From an uncultured Prevotellaceae bacterium (GTDB lineage Bacteria; Bacteroidota; Bacteroidia; Bacteroidales; Muribaculaceae): 34,642 nt of DNA. Below are positions 1 to 7,787 of this stretch, piece after piece. The stretch is taken from contig ONIY01000021.1 in NCBI GenBank assembly GCA_900318065.1, forward strand, positions 1 to 34,642, given 5' to 3'. The translations under genes and the position numbers were made by a program. Position 1 is the stretch's first letter; each line of letters opens with the position of its first letter. The notes under the pieces are model-generated. The model was not told the DNA's origin, made no database searches, and saw nothing but the letters and a program-made list of their open reading frames with translations.

Positions 1-7
1 TATTAGC

Positions 8-202
8 ATGGCAGAAAATAAGATAGAACTAAAATCAGTAAGCGAACTTCTTGGCATGAAGTTCTTTATACCAAGTTACCAGAGGGGATATAGATGGACA
101 AAGCAGCAAGTAGAAGATTTGCTTAATGACATCAATGAATTCAAGCCTCAAAAAACCAGGAACCGCACTTGTTGCATAGCGGTTCCTGGTTTTTTAATCT
201 AA
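8..202 (+). pseudogene. N-terminal remnant of a DUF262-family gene
   Basis: The reading frame opens with about 45 residues typical of the N-terminus of DUF262 (GmrSD/ParB-like) proteins. They include F19, I21-P22 and the signature Y24-Q25-R26-G27-Y28-x-W30, followed by an amphipathic stretch with E36-D37-L38-L39. Full-length DUF262 proteins have several hundred residues and often act in nucleotide-dependent DNA restriction or defence. Here the similarity stops near base 145, and the frame then runs through a perfect hairpin and ends at 202, so the gene is cut down to about a tenth of its size. The A+T-rich composition differs from the GC-rich genes to the right. I read it as the stump left by a large internal deletion. 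A functional small protein is possible but unlikely. Whether the lost part lies elsewhere in the genome cannot be seen. Confidence 0.6.
150..195 (+). terminator. Perfect 17-bp hairpin with A and T tracts, likely bidirectional terminator
   Basis: Arms 150-166 and 179-195 are exact reverse complements (core CCAGGAACCGC) around a 12-nt loop. The left arm begins with six A and the right arm ends with six T, so the structure would terminate transcription from either side. It lies inside the broken DUF262 frame, probably the original gene's terminator now fused to its start. Confidence 0.8.
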
Positions 203-291
203 GTTGTTTACGCTCAGTTGTTTGATAAATTAGGCTGCGGTTCAGAAGTCTCAAACAAGTTTGGACTTCATTCACCTTGCACTAATTATCT

Positions 292-381
292 CTCACTTAA
301 TCACAATGTTGAGCTTCGCTCGAAGTTGTTCTCGCTCGGGATAACTTGAGCAAGCTCAGTTCTCCACTCACTTAATCACAA
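292..381. repeat. 15-bp direct repeat copying the stop-codon end of the next gene
   Basis: CTCACTTAATCACAA occurs at 292-306 and again at 367-381. The second copy is the very end of the minus-strand gene at 368-2218 (codons for V-I-K and the stop). The 60 bases between them hold two short hairpins, CTTC-GAGC-GAAG-like near 314-325 and TGAGC-AA-GCTCA near 347-358, which may help end transcription of that gene. The rest of 203-367 shows no gene. Confidence 0.55.
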
Positions 382-2218
382 CTTTGCGGCCATTGTGGAT
401 GTAGATGCCGGGAACGGTGGGCATAGTGTTGAACTTAACGCCCAGGAGGTTGTAGTAAGCATTGTCGGCCTTGTTGTCAACACCCACTGTGTTGATGCCG
501 GTAACCTCCTTGGTGACTGTCATCACGAGAGGCTCAACAAGTCCCTTGCCTCCTGTGGAAGCGGGCTGCTGAACAACAGTGATGGTGTATTTGCCTTCAT
601 CCACAAGCTTGAAGTTTGACCCGTCAACGAGCTGAATGGGCTGGTCGAGCAGTGCCTCGTTTATCTCGAAGTAGCCCACGCCGTTCACGTCAATGCCACC
701 AAACCACTTCCATCCATTCGACGAAGTCTCGTCGGGGGTGATGAGTTTGAACTCGGTGTTGGCATCGAGCTCGATGGTTACGGTAAACGCATCGTTCTCC
801 AGCGTCATAGGCACGCGACCCTCGGTATTCTGCCAGTTCCAGCCATTGAAGCTACCCACCAGGTAGAGCTCATCGATTGTGGGCTCGCCGCCACCTTCGG
901 GCAGGGTGGTAAACAATGTGCTGGCTGTCCATGGACTTGTGTAGCCATCTTGATCAACGCCACACACCTGAACTTCATACTGAGTGTTTGGAGTCAAATT
1001 GAAGAGGGTGTAAGGATTGGTCACGTTGTTGTTCTGTATCCACTCGTTTTGAACAGCGCCCGAGGCATCGGGGACAGTGACTTCGATATCGTCGATGTCG
1101 AGCCAGAACTGGTCGGTGCAGTTGTAGTGACGAATGGCGAGGTAGCCATAGCCGTCAAGCTCGCTCAAGTCGGCAACATACTGCTGATACTCGGGCATTG
1201 AGGTATAGATATCTGAGATGGCAACAAAGTCGTTGACCGAGGTCCACTCATCGCCTTGATAGACATATACCTGGAATTGCTCGCTGATATAGGAGGCATT
1301 GTCCTCTTGCGAGCAAGCCCAGAACGAGAACTGGCCACCAAGCTTCACCTTGGGAGTGATAATCCAGTTGTCGGGGGTGAGGGCGCCAGTACTGCTGTCG
1401 TAACTTGCCGAGTACATGATGCCAGCACCACTGTGGGTCTTAACCTTGTCGTTGATCCATGTCCAGCCCTTGCCGTCGCCATCGGCATCCACAAGGGTGA
1501 ACTCGGCTGCCTGATCCTCGGTCTCAAAGTCCCAGAAGCGATTGTTGTCCGTCACATCCACATATTCACGGTAACGCAGGTTGTGGTTGCCCAGCTCGCT
1601 GGTCCACGACACTTGAGCCCTGTCGACATCGGGCACTACAGTGACATCGGTGGGAACAGCAACTTGATGATTCTTATACACTACCAGGTTGTAAGAGAAC
1701 AGCAAGAATATCATCTCATCGGGAGAAATGGATTCAACATAGATATTGTTAAGTCCATACTGATTAGTGCTAGGATTGTACACAAACAAGAGGTTGTTGT
1801 AGGTTGTGGCATCGCTCGAACCGTTGGCATAGATTCCATAGTCGCCATAGGGGCCACAATACTGACCTTGGGCAAAAGTAACAAGATTGCCAGTCTTTGT
1901 ACCTTTAATCCATGCATTTGGGCAAGTTAATACCACGCCCTTGAAGTAAATGTCATCGCCATCAAAGGCTACCGAGATGGGGTTATCGTTCACAAAGGGG
2001 ATGCCGCTCTCGCCATAATAGTAGACGCCATCAATTGCCCAGTCATCTTCGATGATAGCCGTCTCGGGTGGGGTTACCAGCACATCGTCTTTAGTGAAAA
2101 CAGGTGCATTTCTCTTTATTCCGGGGAAAGGCACCACAGTGCCCTGGGGAATAAGTTGTGCTAACGATGCAATGGCTACAACACATGCCATTGCAAGAGT
2201 TGAGTAAAAACGTTTCAT
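368..2218 (-). CDS. Secreted multidomain adhesin-like protein (fn3 split by choice-of-anchor J, SusE/F-like module, C-terminal sorting tail)
   Basis: A 616-residue protein with an N-terminal signal peptide (about residues 1-21). After a region of unknown type (about 35-180), a fibronectin type III fold starts near 185 and ends near 440. Its two halves are separated by a choice-of-anchor J/cleaved-adhesin domain (about 225-385), recognisable by DNWIITPKV and FWLDIDDIEV. From about 447, YLVGSFNGWNW marks a SusE/SusF-like carbohydrate-binding module. The last ~30 residues (YNLLGVKF ... GIYIHNGRKVVIK) match the C-terminal tails common in secreted proteins of Prevotella and relatives, thought to be read by the type IX secretion system. 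Expected location is the cell surface or outside the cell, binding glycan or protein. It is monocistronic, with its own promoter at 2262-2292. The ligand is unknown, and no catalytic motif is visible. Confidence 0.8.
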   Translation of the reverse strand: MKRFYSTLAMACVVAIASLAQLIPQGTVVPFPGIKRNAPVFTKDDVLVTPPETAIIEDDWAIDGVYYYGESGIPFVNDNPISVAFDGDDIYFKGVVLTCPNAWIKGTKTGNLVTFAQGQYCGPYGDYGIYANGSSDATTYNNLLFVYNPSTNQYGLNNIYVESISPDEMIFLLFSYNLVVYKNHQVAVPTDVTVVPDVDRAQVSWTSELGNHNLRYREYVDVTDNNRFWDFETEDQAAEFTLVDADGDGKGWTWINDKVKTHSGAGIMYSASYDSSTGALTPDNWIITPKVKLGGQFSFWACSQEDNASYISEQFQVYVYQGDEWTSVNDFVAISDIYTSMPEYQQYVADLSELDGYGYLAIRHYNCTDQFWLDIDDIEVTVPDASGAVQNEWIQNNNVTNPYTLFNLTPNTQYEVQVCGVDQDGYTSPWTASTLFTTLPEGGGEPTIDELYLVGSFNGWNWQNTEGRVPMTLENDAFTVTIELDANTEFKLITPDETSSNGWKWFGGIDVNGVGYFEINEALLDQPIQLVDGSNFKLVDEGKYTITVVQQPASTGGKGLVEPLVMTVTKEVTGINTVGVDNKADNAYYNLLGVKFNTMPTVPGIYIHNGRKVVIK

Positions 2219-2261
2219 GATTAAATGGTTAGGTGGTTAATAGTTGTTTTTTAATTTGTCG

Positions 2262-2292
2262 CAAAGTAAATAAAAATTTTATAACTATACAA
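2262..2292 (-). promoter_or_regulatory. Bacteroidota-type promoter for the 368-2218 gene, with palindrome over the -33 box
   Basis: Read on the minus strand: TTG at 2292-2290, a 20-nt spacer, then TTACTTTG at 2269-2262, one mismatch from TAnnTTTG, about 45 nt before the start codon. The -33 box lies inside the palindrome TAACTAT-ACA-ATAGTTA (2282-2298), a possible operator. Confidence 0.6.
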
Positions 2293-2698
2293 TAGTTAAC
2301 CATAAATTCAGGTTTTGTGTTTTTAGTTTATATGGTTCTCCCATTATAATTTGTAGGGTTTCAGCCCGCAGTTTTGGCTCAACCGTAATCTAATCTGCCC
2401 AAAAACATTTTTTTCTTCAAGAATTAGTTTTTCGGGTAATCGCTTGCTTGGGTCAAGAATTTTTATTTAATTTGCATACACGTTGTGCATGTTTTGATAG
2501 GAAATCGCTTGCTTAGTCCATGCTAAACTACTGTTATTAAACAACATGCACTCTGTTTACTGACTTTTTAATATTGCCATCGGAGTGATTATTTCAAAAT
2601 TGAAACTTAGCATAATTCTAACCTTGCAATGATTGTCGCGTGTCCGATGGTGTTTTAAACTACTGAAACCAAAACAATAACCATAAAACAAGTCCATC
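2293..2698. other. AT-rich intergenic region with a 12-bp direct repeat
   Basis: No gene is visible in these 406 bases between divergent genes. AATCGCTTGCTT occurs at 2438-2449 and 2503-2514, 65 bp apart in the same orientation, a possible pair of regulator sites. I found no clean TTG-N20-TAnnTTTG promoter for the gene at 2699. The best -7-like box, TAACCTTG near 2618-2625, has no -33 partner at the right distance. Confidence 0.4.
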
Positions 2699-5600
2699 AT
2701 GTATAAGATTGAAAACCATCCTATTATTGATCTTCCAAAAGAAGAGTATGTGGAATTCCAGTTTGAAGGACGCACCGTCCGTGGTCAGAAAGGTAAAACC
2801 ATTGCCGCCGCCCTTCATCAAGCAGGTCTTATCGTTCACAGCCACAGCACAACTGGCCGCAACCGCAGCCTTGAGTGCGGTATAGGCAAGTGCGGTGCCT
2901 GCGAAATGCTTGTCGACGGTCAGGTGCGACGCATCTGCATCACCAGCGTCGACGGTGTGAAAGAGGTGCGCGAGATCCCCAAGGACTACATGCCCCAGGG
3001 CAAGACGCGTGCCGCCAGTGAGACAAAGGTCTACAAGACCACGGTAGCCATCATTGGCGGTGGTCCTGCCGGCCTTGCCTGCCGTGAGCAGCTCACTGCG
3101 CTGGGAATCCCCAATATCGTAGTCGACAACAACGCTACCGAGGGTGGCCAATTCAACATGCAGACCCACCAGTTCTTCTTCTTTGAGAAGGAGCAGAAGT
3201 TTGGTGGAATGCGCGGCTTCGACATCGCCAAGACTCTTGCTGGCGACAACCACGACGGCATCCTGCTCAACAACACCGTGTGGGACCTGCTTGAGGGCCG
3301 ACGCATTGCCCTGAAGAATATCGTGACCCAGGAGGTGAGCTACATCGATGCCGACCATCTGGTGGTTGCCACTGGTGCCGTGCCTTTCATGCCTGTATTT
3401 GAGAACGACGACGTGCCTGGCGTTTACACCGCAGCGGTGTTCCAGAAGATGATGAACCAGGAGCACACCCTGCTGGGCAAGCGCGTGCTCACGGTGGGTG
3501 CCGGTAACATTGGCTACCTCACCAGCTATCAGGCAATGCAGGCTGGCGCAACCATCAAGGCGATAATCGAGGGTATGGACCATGAGGGAGGCTTCCCCGT
3601 ACAGGCCAACCGCGTGCGCCGCTTGGGCATCCCCATCATGACATCGCACGTGCTGCTGCGCGCTATCCCTAACGAGGACTACACCGGCGTCACTGGCGCC
3701 GTGATTGCCGAGTGCCGCAACTTCCAGCCCATTCCTGGCACCGAGCAGGTGATCGACGACATCGACATCATCAACATCTGCACTGGTCTTATCCCCGACA
3801 ACCAGTTGCTCGTGAAGGGCCGCTCGGTGTTTGGACGCAACGTGTATGGCGCGGGCGATGCCGTGCGCATTGGCGAGGGCACCAGTGCCGTGCTGCGTGG
3901 CAAGCAGGTGGCCTATGAGGTGGCTCAGGAACTGGGATTGCGATTCCCCTATGAGGACTATCTGGAGGTTTCGCGACAGTATATCGACTCGCAGCAGCGT
4001 CCCGTGCGCCTGCTCGACGAGCCCCGCATCCCCAGCGAGGAGCGCATGGCACTCAAGCCCTATGTGAAAATCAACTGCCTCTATGGCTTCGCTTGCAACC
4101 CCTGCACATTCTCTTGTCCGCAGGGTGCTATCACCAAGCCCACCACATCTTCGGTGCCCACTGTCGACTACAACAAGTGCATTGGCTGCATGCAGTGTGT
4201 TAACCACTGCCCAGGTCTTGCCATATTTGGTTACGACAAGCGCAAGAATGTGGTGTTCCTGCCTGTAGAATATGAGGTGGAAGAGGGCAAAGAGGTGTTC
4301 CTCGTTGACGACAATGGCGCCAAGGTGGGCGAGGGAACCATCGAGAAAGTGCTCAAGAAAGACAACAAGACCAACGTGGCCCGCGTCAAGGTGGCTCAGG
4401 CCGAAGACCTCAACCAGGTGAACGGCTTCATCCTCAAGGAGCGCTACCCTGAGCCTCTGAACCTGCGTCCTCTCACCAATCCCCAGGAGGGCAAGGCATT
4501 TGTGTGTCACTGTGAGGACGTTGACGTGAAGACACTGCTCTCCGTGGTGGGCGACCGCAAGTATATCTCGGTCGACGAGCTCAAGCACACCACACGCATG
4601 GGTATGGGTCCCTGCCGTGGCAAGCGATGCGTGTCACGAGCTAAGCAAATCCTGCGCGCCCATGGCATTGAGGTGACTGGCGACAGCACTCCACGCGCAC
4701 CACTCGCCAACCAAGTGACGCTGGGCGACGTGTACAGCGGAGAAACTCGCGAGACCTTCATCTTCGAGCATGGCTCGGTGATTGAGAAAGCCGAGACCGA
4801 GATCCTCGTTGCCGGTGGTGGCATGGCAGGTAGCGCAGCATTCCGCTATTTTGCCGAGGCTGGCAAGCGCGTCATCCTCGTCAACTACGACCGTGGCTCT
4901 ACATGGCGATGCATTGGCGGTGGCCGTCCCGCTTTCTCCAACCCCGACATCAGCGACATCGCGATGCACAACCTGGAGATCTTCCGCGACGACCAGCAGC
5001 ATTGCAACATCGACCTGAAGATGACACGCTATGTCAACCTCGTGCACGACGACGAGACCTATCGCTCTCTCGACGCATCACGCGCATGGAGCGAGGCACG
5101 CATGATCGACCGCAAGGACTTCACCAAGGAAATCTCGCCTTACTGGAACCCCAACGACAACATCTACAGCCACGCCTTGATTTCCGAGAACTGCTGGCAA
5201 GCCACTCCGGGACGCACCATCGAGTATGTGCGCACCGTGGGCAAGCAGCATGGCGGTGAGGTGCTCGAGGACTGCGAGGTGCTTCATGTGGAGCGAGCCG
5301 GCGACAAGTTCCGCGTGCTCGTGCGTCGTCACGACAAACACTATGTGGAGTACACCTGCGACCACTTCGTCAATGCCATGGGATGGGGCTCAGAGAAGTT
5401 CACCGACATGCTGGGCATCGACACCCAGCTCTTCCCTGTTAAGCACCAGGCATTCATCACCCGCCGATTGCCCAACATGGGCGTGAACGGCGACTCGCTC
5501 GACATGATCATCGACCGCCGGCACTACAAGGGATTCAACGCCGTCTACGGCCAGCAGTTCCTGCACACAGGACAAATCATTGGCTGCGCTTCGCCCGACT

Positions 5601-5920
5601 GCGACCCCTATGAGGCTCGACAGAACCTCAAGTACAACAGCGAGGCATTCCTCAAGATTGTGAGCGAGATGTTTGCACAGTGGATCCCCAACCTGGCATC
5701 GGTAGGATTCCACGCAGTGTGGGCGGGCTACTACATCGAGCCACGCTACATCATCGACCCCGAGGTGGGATTGCTCACCGGCTTGCGCGGTCACGGATTC
5801 ATGCTGGGACAGTACCTCGCCAAACTCTATGTAGACAAGTACCTGGGCAAGCCCGTTCCTGCCTACATGAAGGACCTCGCCATTGGCGGCAAGGGCCTGA
5901 GCGAGAACGCATTCCAGTAA
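2699..5920 (+). CDS. Fused iron-sulfur flavoprotein dehydrogenase (HcnA-HcnB-HcnC-like single chain)
   Basis: A 1073-residue soluble enzyme with no signal peptide. Order of parts: an HcnA-like [2Fe-2S] ferredoxin domain (C60, C65, C68, C80); a pyridine-nucleotide-disulfide oxidoreductase domain with an FAD-binding GxGxxG at G120-G122-G125 and a second dinucleotide site at G267-G269-G272; two 4Fe-4S motifs (C460/466/469/473 and C494/497/500/504); a BFD-like [2Fe-2S] module (C603, C605, C639, C644); and a C-terminal D-amino-acid-oxidase/HcnC-like FAD domain starting at G706-G708-G711. In hydrogen cyanide synthase, opine oxidases and hydroxyproline/proline dehydrogenases these parts are separate subunits. 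The 8Fe-ferredoxin segment adds an internal electron wire. The likely reaction is oxidation of an amino or imino acid with electrons passed to a carrier. The substrate cannot be told from sequence. The ATG start follows an A-rich leader, as is usual here. Confidence 0.85.
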   Translation: MYKIENHPIIDLPKEEYVEFQFEGRTVRGQKGKTIAAALHQAGLIVHSHSTTGRNRSLECGIGKCGACEMLVDGQVRRICITSVDGVKEVREIPKDYMPQGKTRAASETKVYKTTVAIIGGGPAGLACREQLTALGIPNIVVDNNATEGGQFNMQTHQFFFFEKEQKFGGMRGFDIAKTLAGDNHDGILLNNTVWDLLEGRRIALKNIVTQEVSYIDADHLVVATGAVPFMPVFENDDVPGVYTAAVFQKMMNQEHTLLGKRVLTVGAGNIGYLTSYQAMQAGATIKAIIEGMDHEGGFPVQANRVRRLGIPIMTSHVLLRAIPNEDYTGVTGAVIAECRNFQPIPGTEQVIDDIDIINICTGLIPDNQLLVKGRSVFGRNVYGAGDAVRIGEGTSAVLRGKQVAYEVAQELGLRFPYEDYLEVSRQYIDSQQRPVRLLDEPRIPSEERMALKPYVKINCLYGFACNPCTFSCPQGAITKPTTSSVPTVDYNKCIGCMQCVNHCPGLAIFGYDKRKNVVFLPVEYEVEEGKEVFLVDDNGAKVGEGTIEKVLKKDNKTNVARVKVAQAEDLNQVNGFILKERYPEPLNLRPLTNPQEGKAFVCHCEDVDVKTLLSVVGDRKYISVDELKHTTRMGMGPCRGKRCVSRAKQILRAHGIEVTGDSTPRAPLANQVTLGDVYSGETRETFIFEHGSVIEKAETEILVAGGGMAGSAAFRYFAEAGKRVILVNYDRGSTWRCIGGGRPAFSNPDISDIAMHNLEIFRDDQQHCNIDLKMTRYVNLVHDDETYRSLDASRAWSEARMIDRKDFTKEISPYWNPNDNIYSHALISENCWQATPGRTIEYVRTVGKQHGGEVLEDCEVLHVERAGDKFRVLVRRHDKHYVEYTCDHFVNAMGWGSEKFTDMLGIDTQLFPVKHQAFITRRLPNMGVNGDSLDMIIDRRHYKGFNAVYGQQFLHTGQIIGCASPDCDPYEARQNLKYNSEAFLKIVSEMFAQWIPNLASVGFHAVWAGYYIEPRYIIDPEVGLLTGLRGHGFMLGQYLAKLYVDKYLGKPVPAYMKDLAIGGKGLSENAFQ

Positions 5921-5969
5921 TCAAACCATGCGCATGAGACTCGGGCATTGATTTCCGAGCCAGAAAAAC

Positions 5970-6001
5970 TGCCCCCGAAAGTTGTCCAATTTTCGGGGGC
6001 A
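5970..6001. terminator. Bidirectional terminator between convergent genes
   Basis: Arms 5970-5980 (TGCCCCCGAAA) and 5991-6001 pair perfectly around a 10-nt loop. On the minus strand the stem is followed by CAGTTTTTCTGG, a T-rich tail, so it suits the GH3 gene best. It also closes the flavoprotein gene, which ends 50 bases before. Confidence 0.8.
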
Positions 6002-6084
6002 TGTTATACTTATCCTTTTCAAATTTTCCTAAAACGCACAAAAAGGAATGCTATTCTCTTCCTCCAAAAAAGGCGCAACACCAA

Positions 6085-7605
6085 TTACGCATTGTGCATT
6101 AGTTCGAGCATCTGGTCGATTGTGGTGCGGTTGTTGTTCAGGCGGGGCACTTTGCGCTGGCCGCCTAGTTTGCCGGTTGAGGCAAGCCACTGGTCGAAGA
6201 GTCCGCGGCGAGCCACAATCACTTGCGGCGGGTCGAGGAAGATGCTCTGGTAGCGCTTTGCCTGGTAGTCGCCGTTGTCCTCTTGCAGGTACTTGTCGAG
6301 CAGGGCGGCAAACTCGTCGATGCTCGCTGGCTCTCGCTCAAACTCCACAAGCCACTGGTGGCGACCCTTGCTGCGGTCGCCGGCATAGACGGGTGCGGCA
6401 GTGTAGTTGAGCACCTGCGCTCCAGTCTCTTGTGAGGCGCGGGTAATCGCCTTGTCGGCATTATGTACCATCAGCTCCTCGCCAAAGGCATTGATGAAGC
6501 TCTTGGTCCTTCCGGCAATGTTGATTTTCACGGGGTTTAGTTGCTCAATGTGCACCGTGTCGCCAATGCGGTAGCGCCACAGTCCGTTGCACGCGGTGAT
6601 GACGAGTTCGTAGGTCCTGCCCTCCTCTATCTCCCAAATGGGCAGCACGTCGGGGTGGTCGCTGTCCACGTCGCTCAGCGGGATAAACTCGTAGAACACG
6701 CCCACGTCGAGCAGCAGCAGCATCGCCGTGGTGCTCCAGTCGCTCTGCGTGGCAAAGAAGCCCTCGCTGGCGTTGTAGGTGTTGAGGAAGTGCATCTTGC
6801 TCATGTCGCACAGGCGTTCATACTGCTCGCGGTAGGGCTCAAATGCTATGCCACCGTGGAAGAACACCTCCAAGTGAGGCCACACCTCATGGATGCAGTC
6901 CTTGCCAGTGGCCTTGAGCACTTCTTTTAGCACGGTGAGGAACCACGAGGGCACTCCGCTCAGGTTGGTGATGTCCTCGCCCTTGCTCGCCTCGACCAGC
7001 GCCGGCAGCTTCACCGCCCAGTCCTCGAGCAGCGCAACCTGCTTGCTGGGCACGCGAAACCAGTTGGCAACTGGGTTGATGTTGTTGATGAGCGTTGCCG
7101 AGAGGTCACCCACACGGGTACCACTGGGCAGGTTGAGCTCGTTGGCAAACGACCCTCCCAGTATCATTGCCTTGCCGGCAAAGAGGCGGCTCGCGGGGTT
7201 GAGGTTAAGGTAGTGCGACACCACATCACTGGCGCCACGGTAGTGGTTCCAGCGCAGCGACTCGGGGGTGATGGGAATGTACTTGTGGTTGCCGTCGCTG
7301 GTGCCCGAGGACTGCGCGAAGTTGAAGCAGCGGCCGGGCCACAACACGTCTTTCTCGCCACGCACCATGCGCATGATTTGAGGCTGCAAGTCTTCGTAGC
7401 GATAAAGCGGCACGCGGGTGGCAAACTCCTTATAGGTGCGACAAGTAGAGAAGTCATACTTGCGGCCAAACCACGTGAGCGCAGCCTTCTCCACCAGGCG
7501 CACAAGCTGCTCCTGCTGCACAGCATCGGCATGGTCGATGTAGCGGGCATGGTCCTTCAGTCGGGAGAGCAACCGCGGTCTTGCTATGGGTGTAAAATTT
7601 ATCAA
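6085..7605 (-). CDS. GH3-family acyl-adenylate-forming enzyme
   Basis: 506 residues, normal length for bacterial relatives of plant GH3 acyl-acid amido synthetases. The three adenylation motifs are present: the phosphate-binding loop S99-S100-G101-T102-S103-D104-G105, the ATP/acyl site YNASEGFFA near residue 275, and YRIGD near 345. Family members activate a carboxylic acid with ATP and transfer it to an amine. The substrate of the Bacteroidales form is not known. No signal peptide, so cytoplasmic. The only start that fits is a TTG at 7605, because a stop codon lies nine codons upstream in frame and no ATG lies between. It has its own promoter and terminator and no operon partner. Confidence 0.85.
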   Translation of the reverse strand: MINFTPIARPRLLSRLKDHARYIDHADAVQQEQLVRLVEKAALTWFGRKYDFSTCRTYKEFATRVPLYRYEDLQPQIMRMVRGEKDVLWPGRCFNFAQSSGTSDGNHKYIPITPESLRWNHYRGASDVVSHYLNLNPASRLFAGKAMILGGSFANELNLPSGTRVGDLSATLINNINPVANWFRVPSKQVALLEDWAVKLPALVEASKGEDITNLSGVPSWFLTVLKEVLKATGKDCIHEVWPHLEVFFHGGIAFEPYREQYERLCDMSKMHFLNTYNASEGFFATQSDWSTTAMLLLLDVGVFYEFIPLSDVDSDHPDVLPIWEIEEGRTYELVITACNGLWRYRIGDTVHIEQLNPVKINIAGRTKSFINAFGEELMVHNADKAITRASQETGAQVLNYTAAPVYAGDRSKGRHQWLVEFEREPASIDEFAALLDKYLQEDNGDYQAKRYQSIFLDPPQVIVARRGLFDQWLASTGKLGGQRKVPRLNNNRTTIDQMLELMHNA

Positions 7606-7633
7606 TTCTTTATGCTCACTTGGAAATTTTCCT

Positions 7634-7666
7634 CAAAAATACAAATAATTCTAGAAATCAAGCAAA
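7634..7666 (-). promoter_or_regulatory. Promoter of the GH3-family gene
   Basis: On the minus strand TTTG (7666-7663), a 21-nt spacer and TATTTTTG (7641-7634) match the Bacteroidota consensus exactly. The expected transcript start near 7628 leaves a leader of only about 20 nt before the TTG start codon, which supports that start. Confidence 0.7.
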
Positions 7667-7728
7667 TTCTGCCATTTTTATTTCGCAAAAAGGCCACACA
7701 CATGGGGGCACCCTCCGGCTATTGCGTC

Positions 7729-7758
7729 ATTATTCTCCGAAGTTTTTCGGAGAATAAT
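7729..7758. terminator. Perfect 13-bp hairpin downstream of the serpin gene
   Basis: ATTATTCTCCGAA (7729-7741) and its exact complement (7746-7758) flank a 4-nt loop. It starts 30 bases past the serpin stop codon and is the likely terminator, although the T tract is poor. A near copy of one arm, TTATTCGCCGAA, sits beside it at 7764-7775. Confidence 0.55.
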
Positions 7759-7787
7759 TTGGTTATTCGCCGAAATACCCATCACTG

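Noticed and set aside
2660-4588. 642-residue open frame antisense to the flavoprotein gene
   Set aside because: It mirrors a clear multidomain enzyme, has no recognisable domains or leader, and such frames arise from GC-rich codon use.
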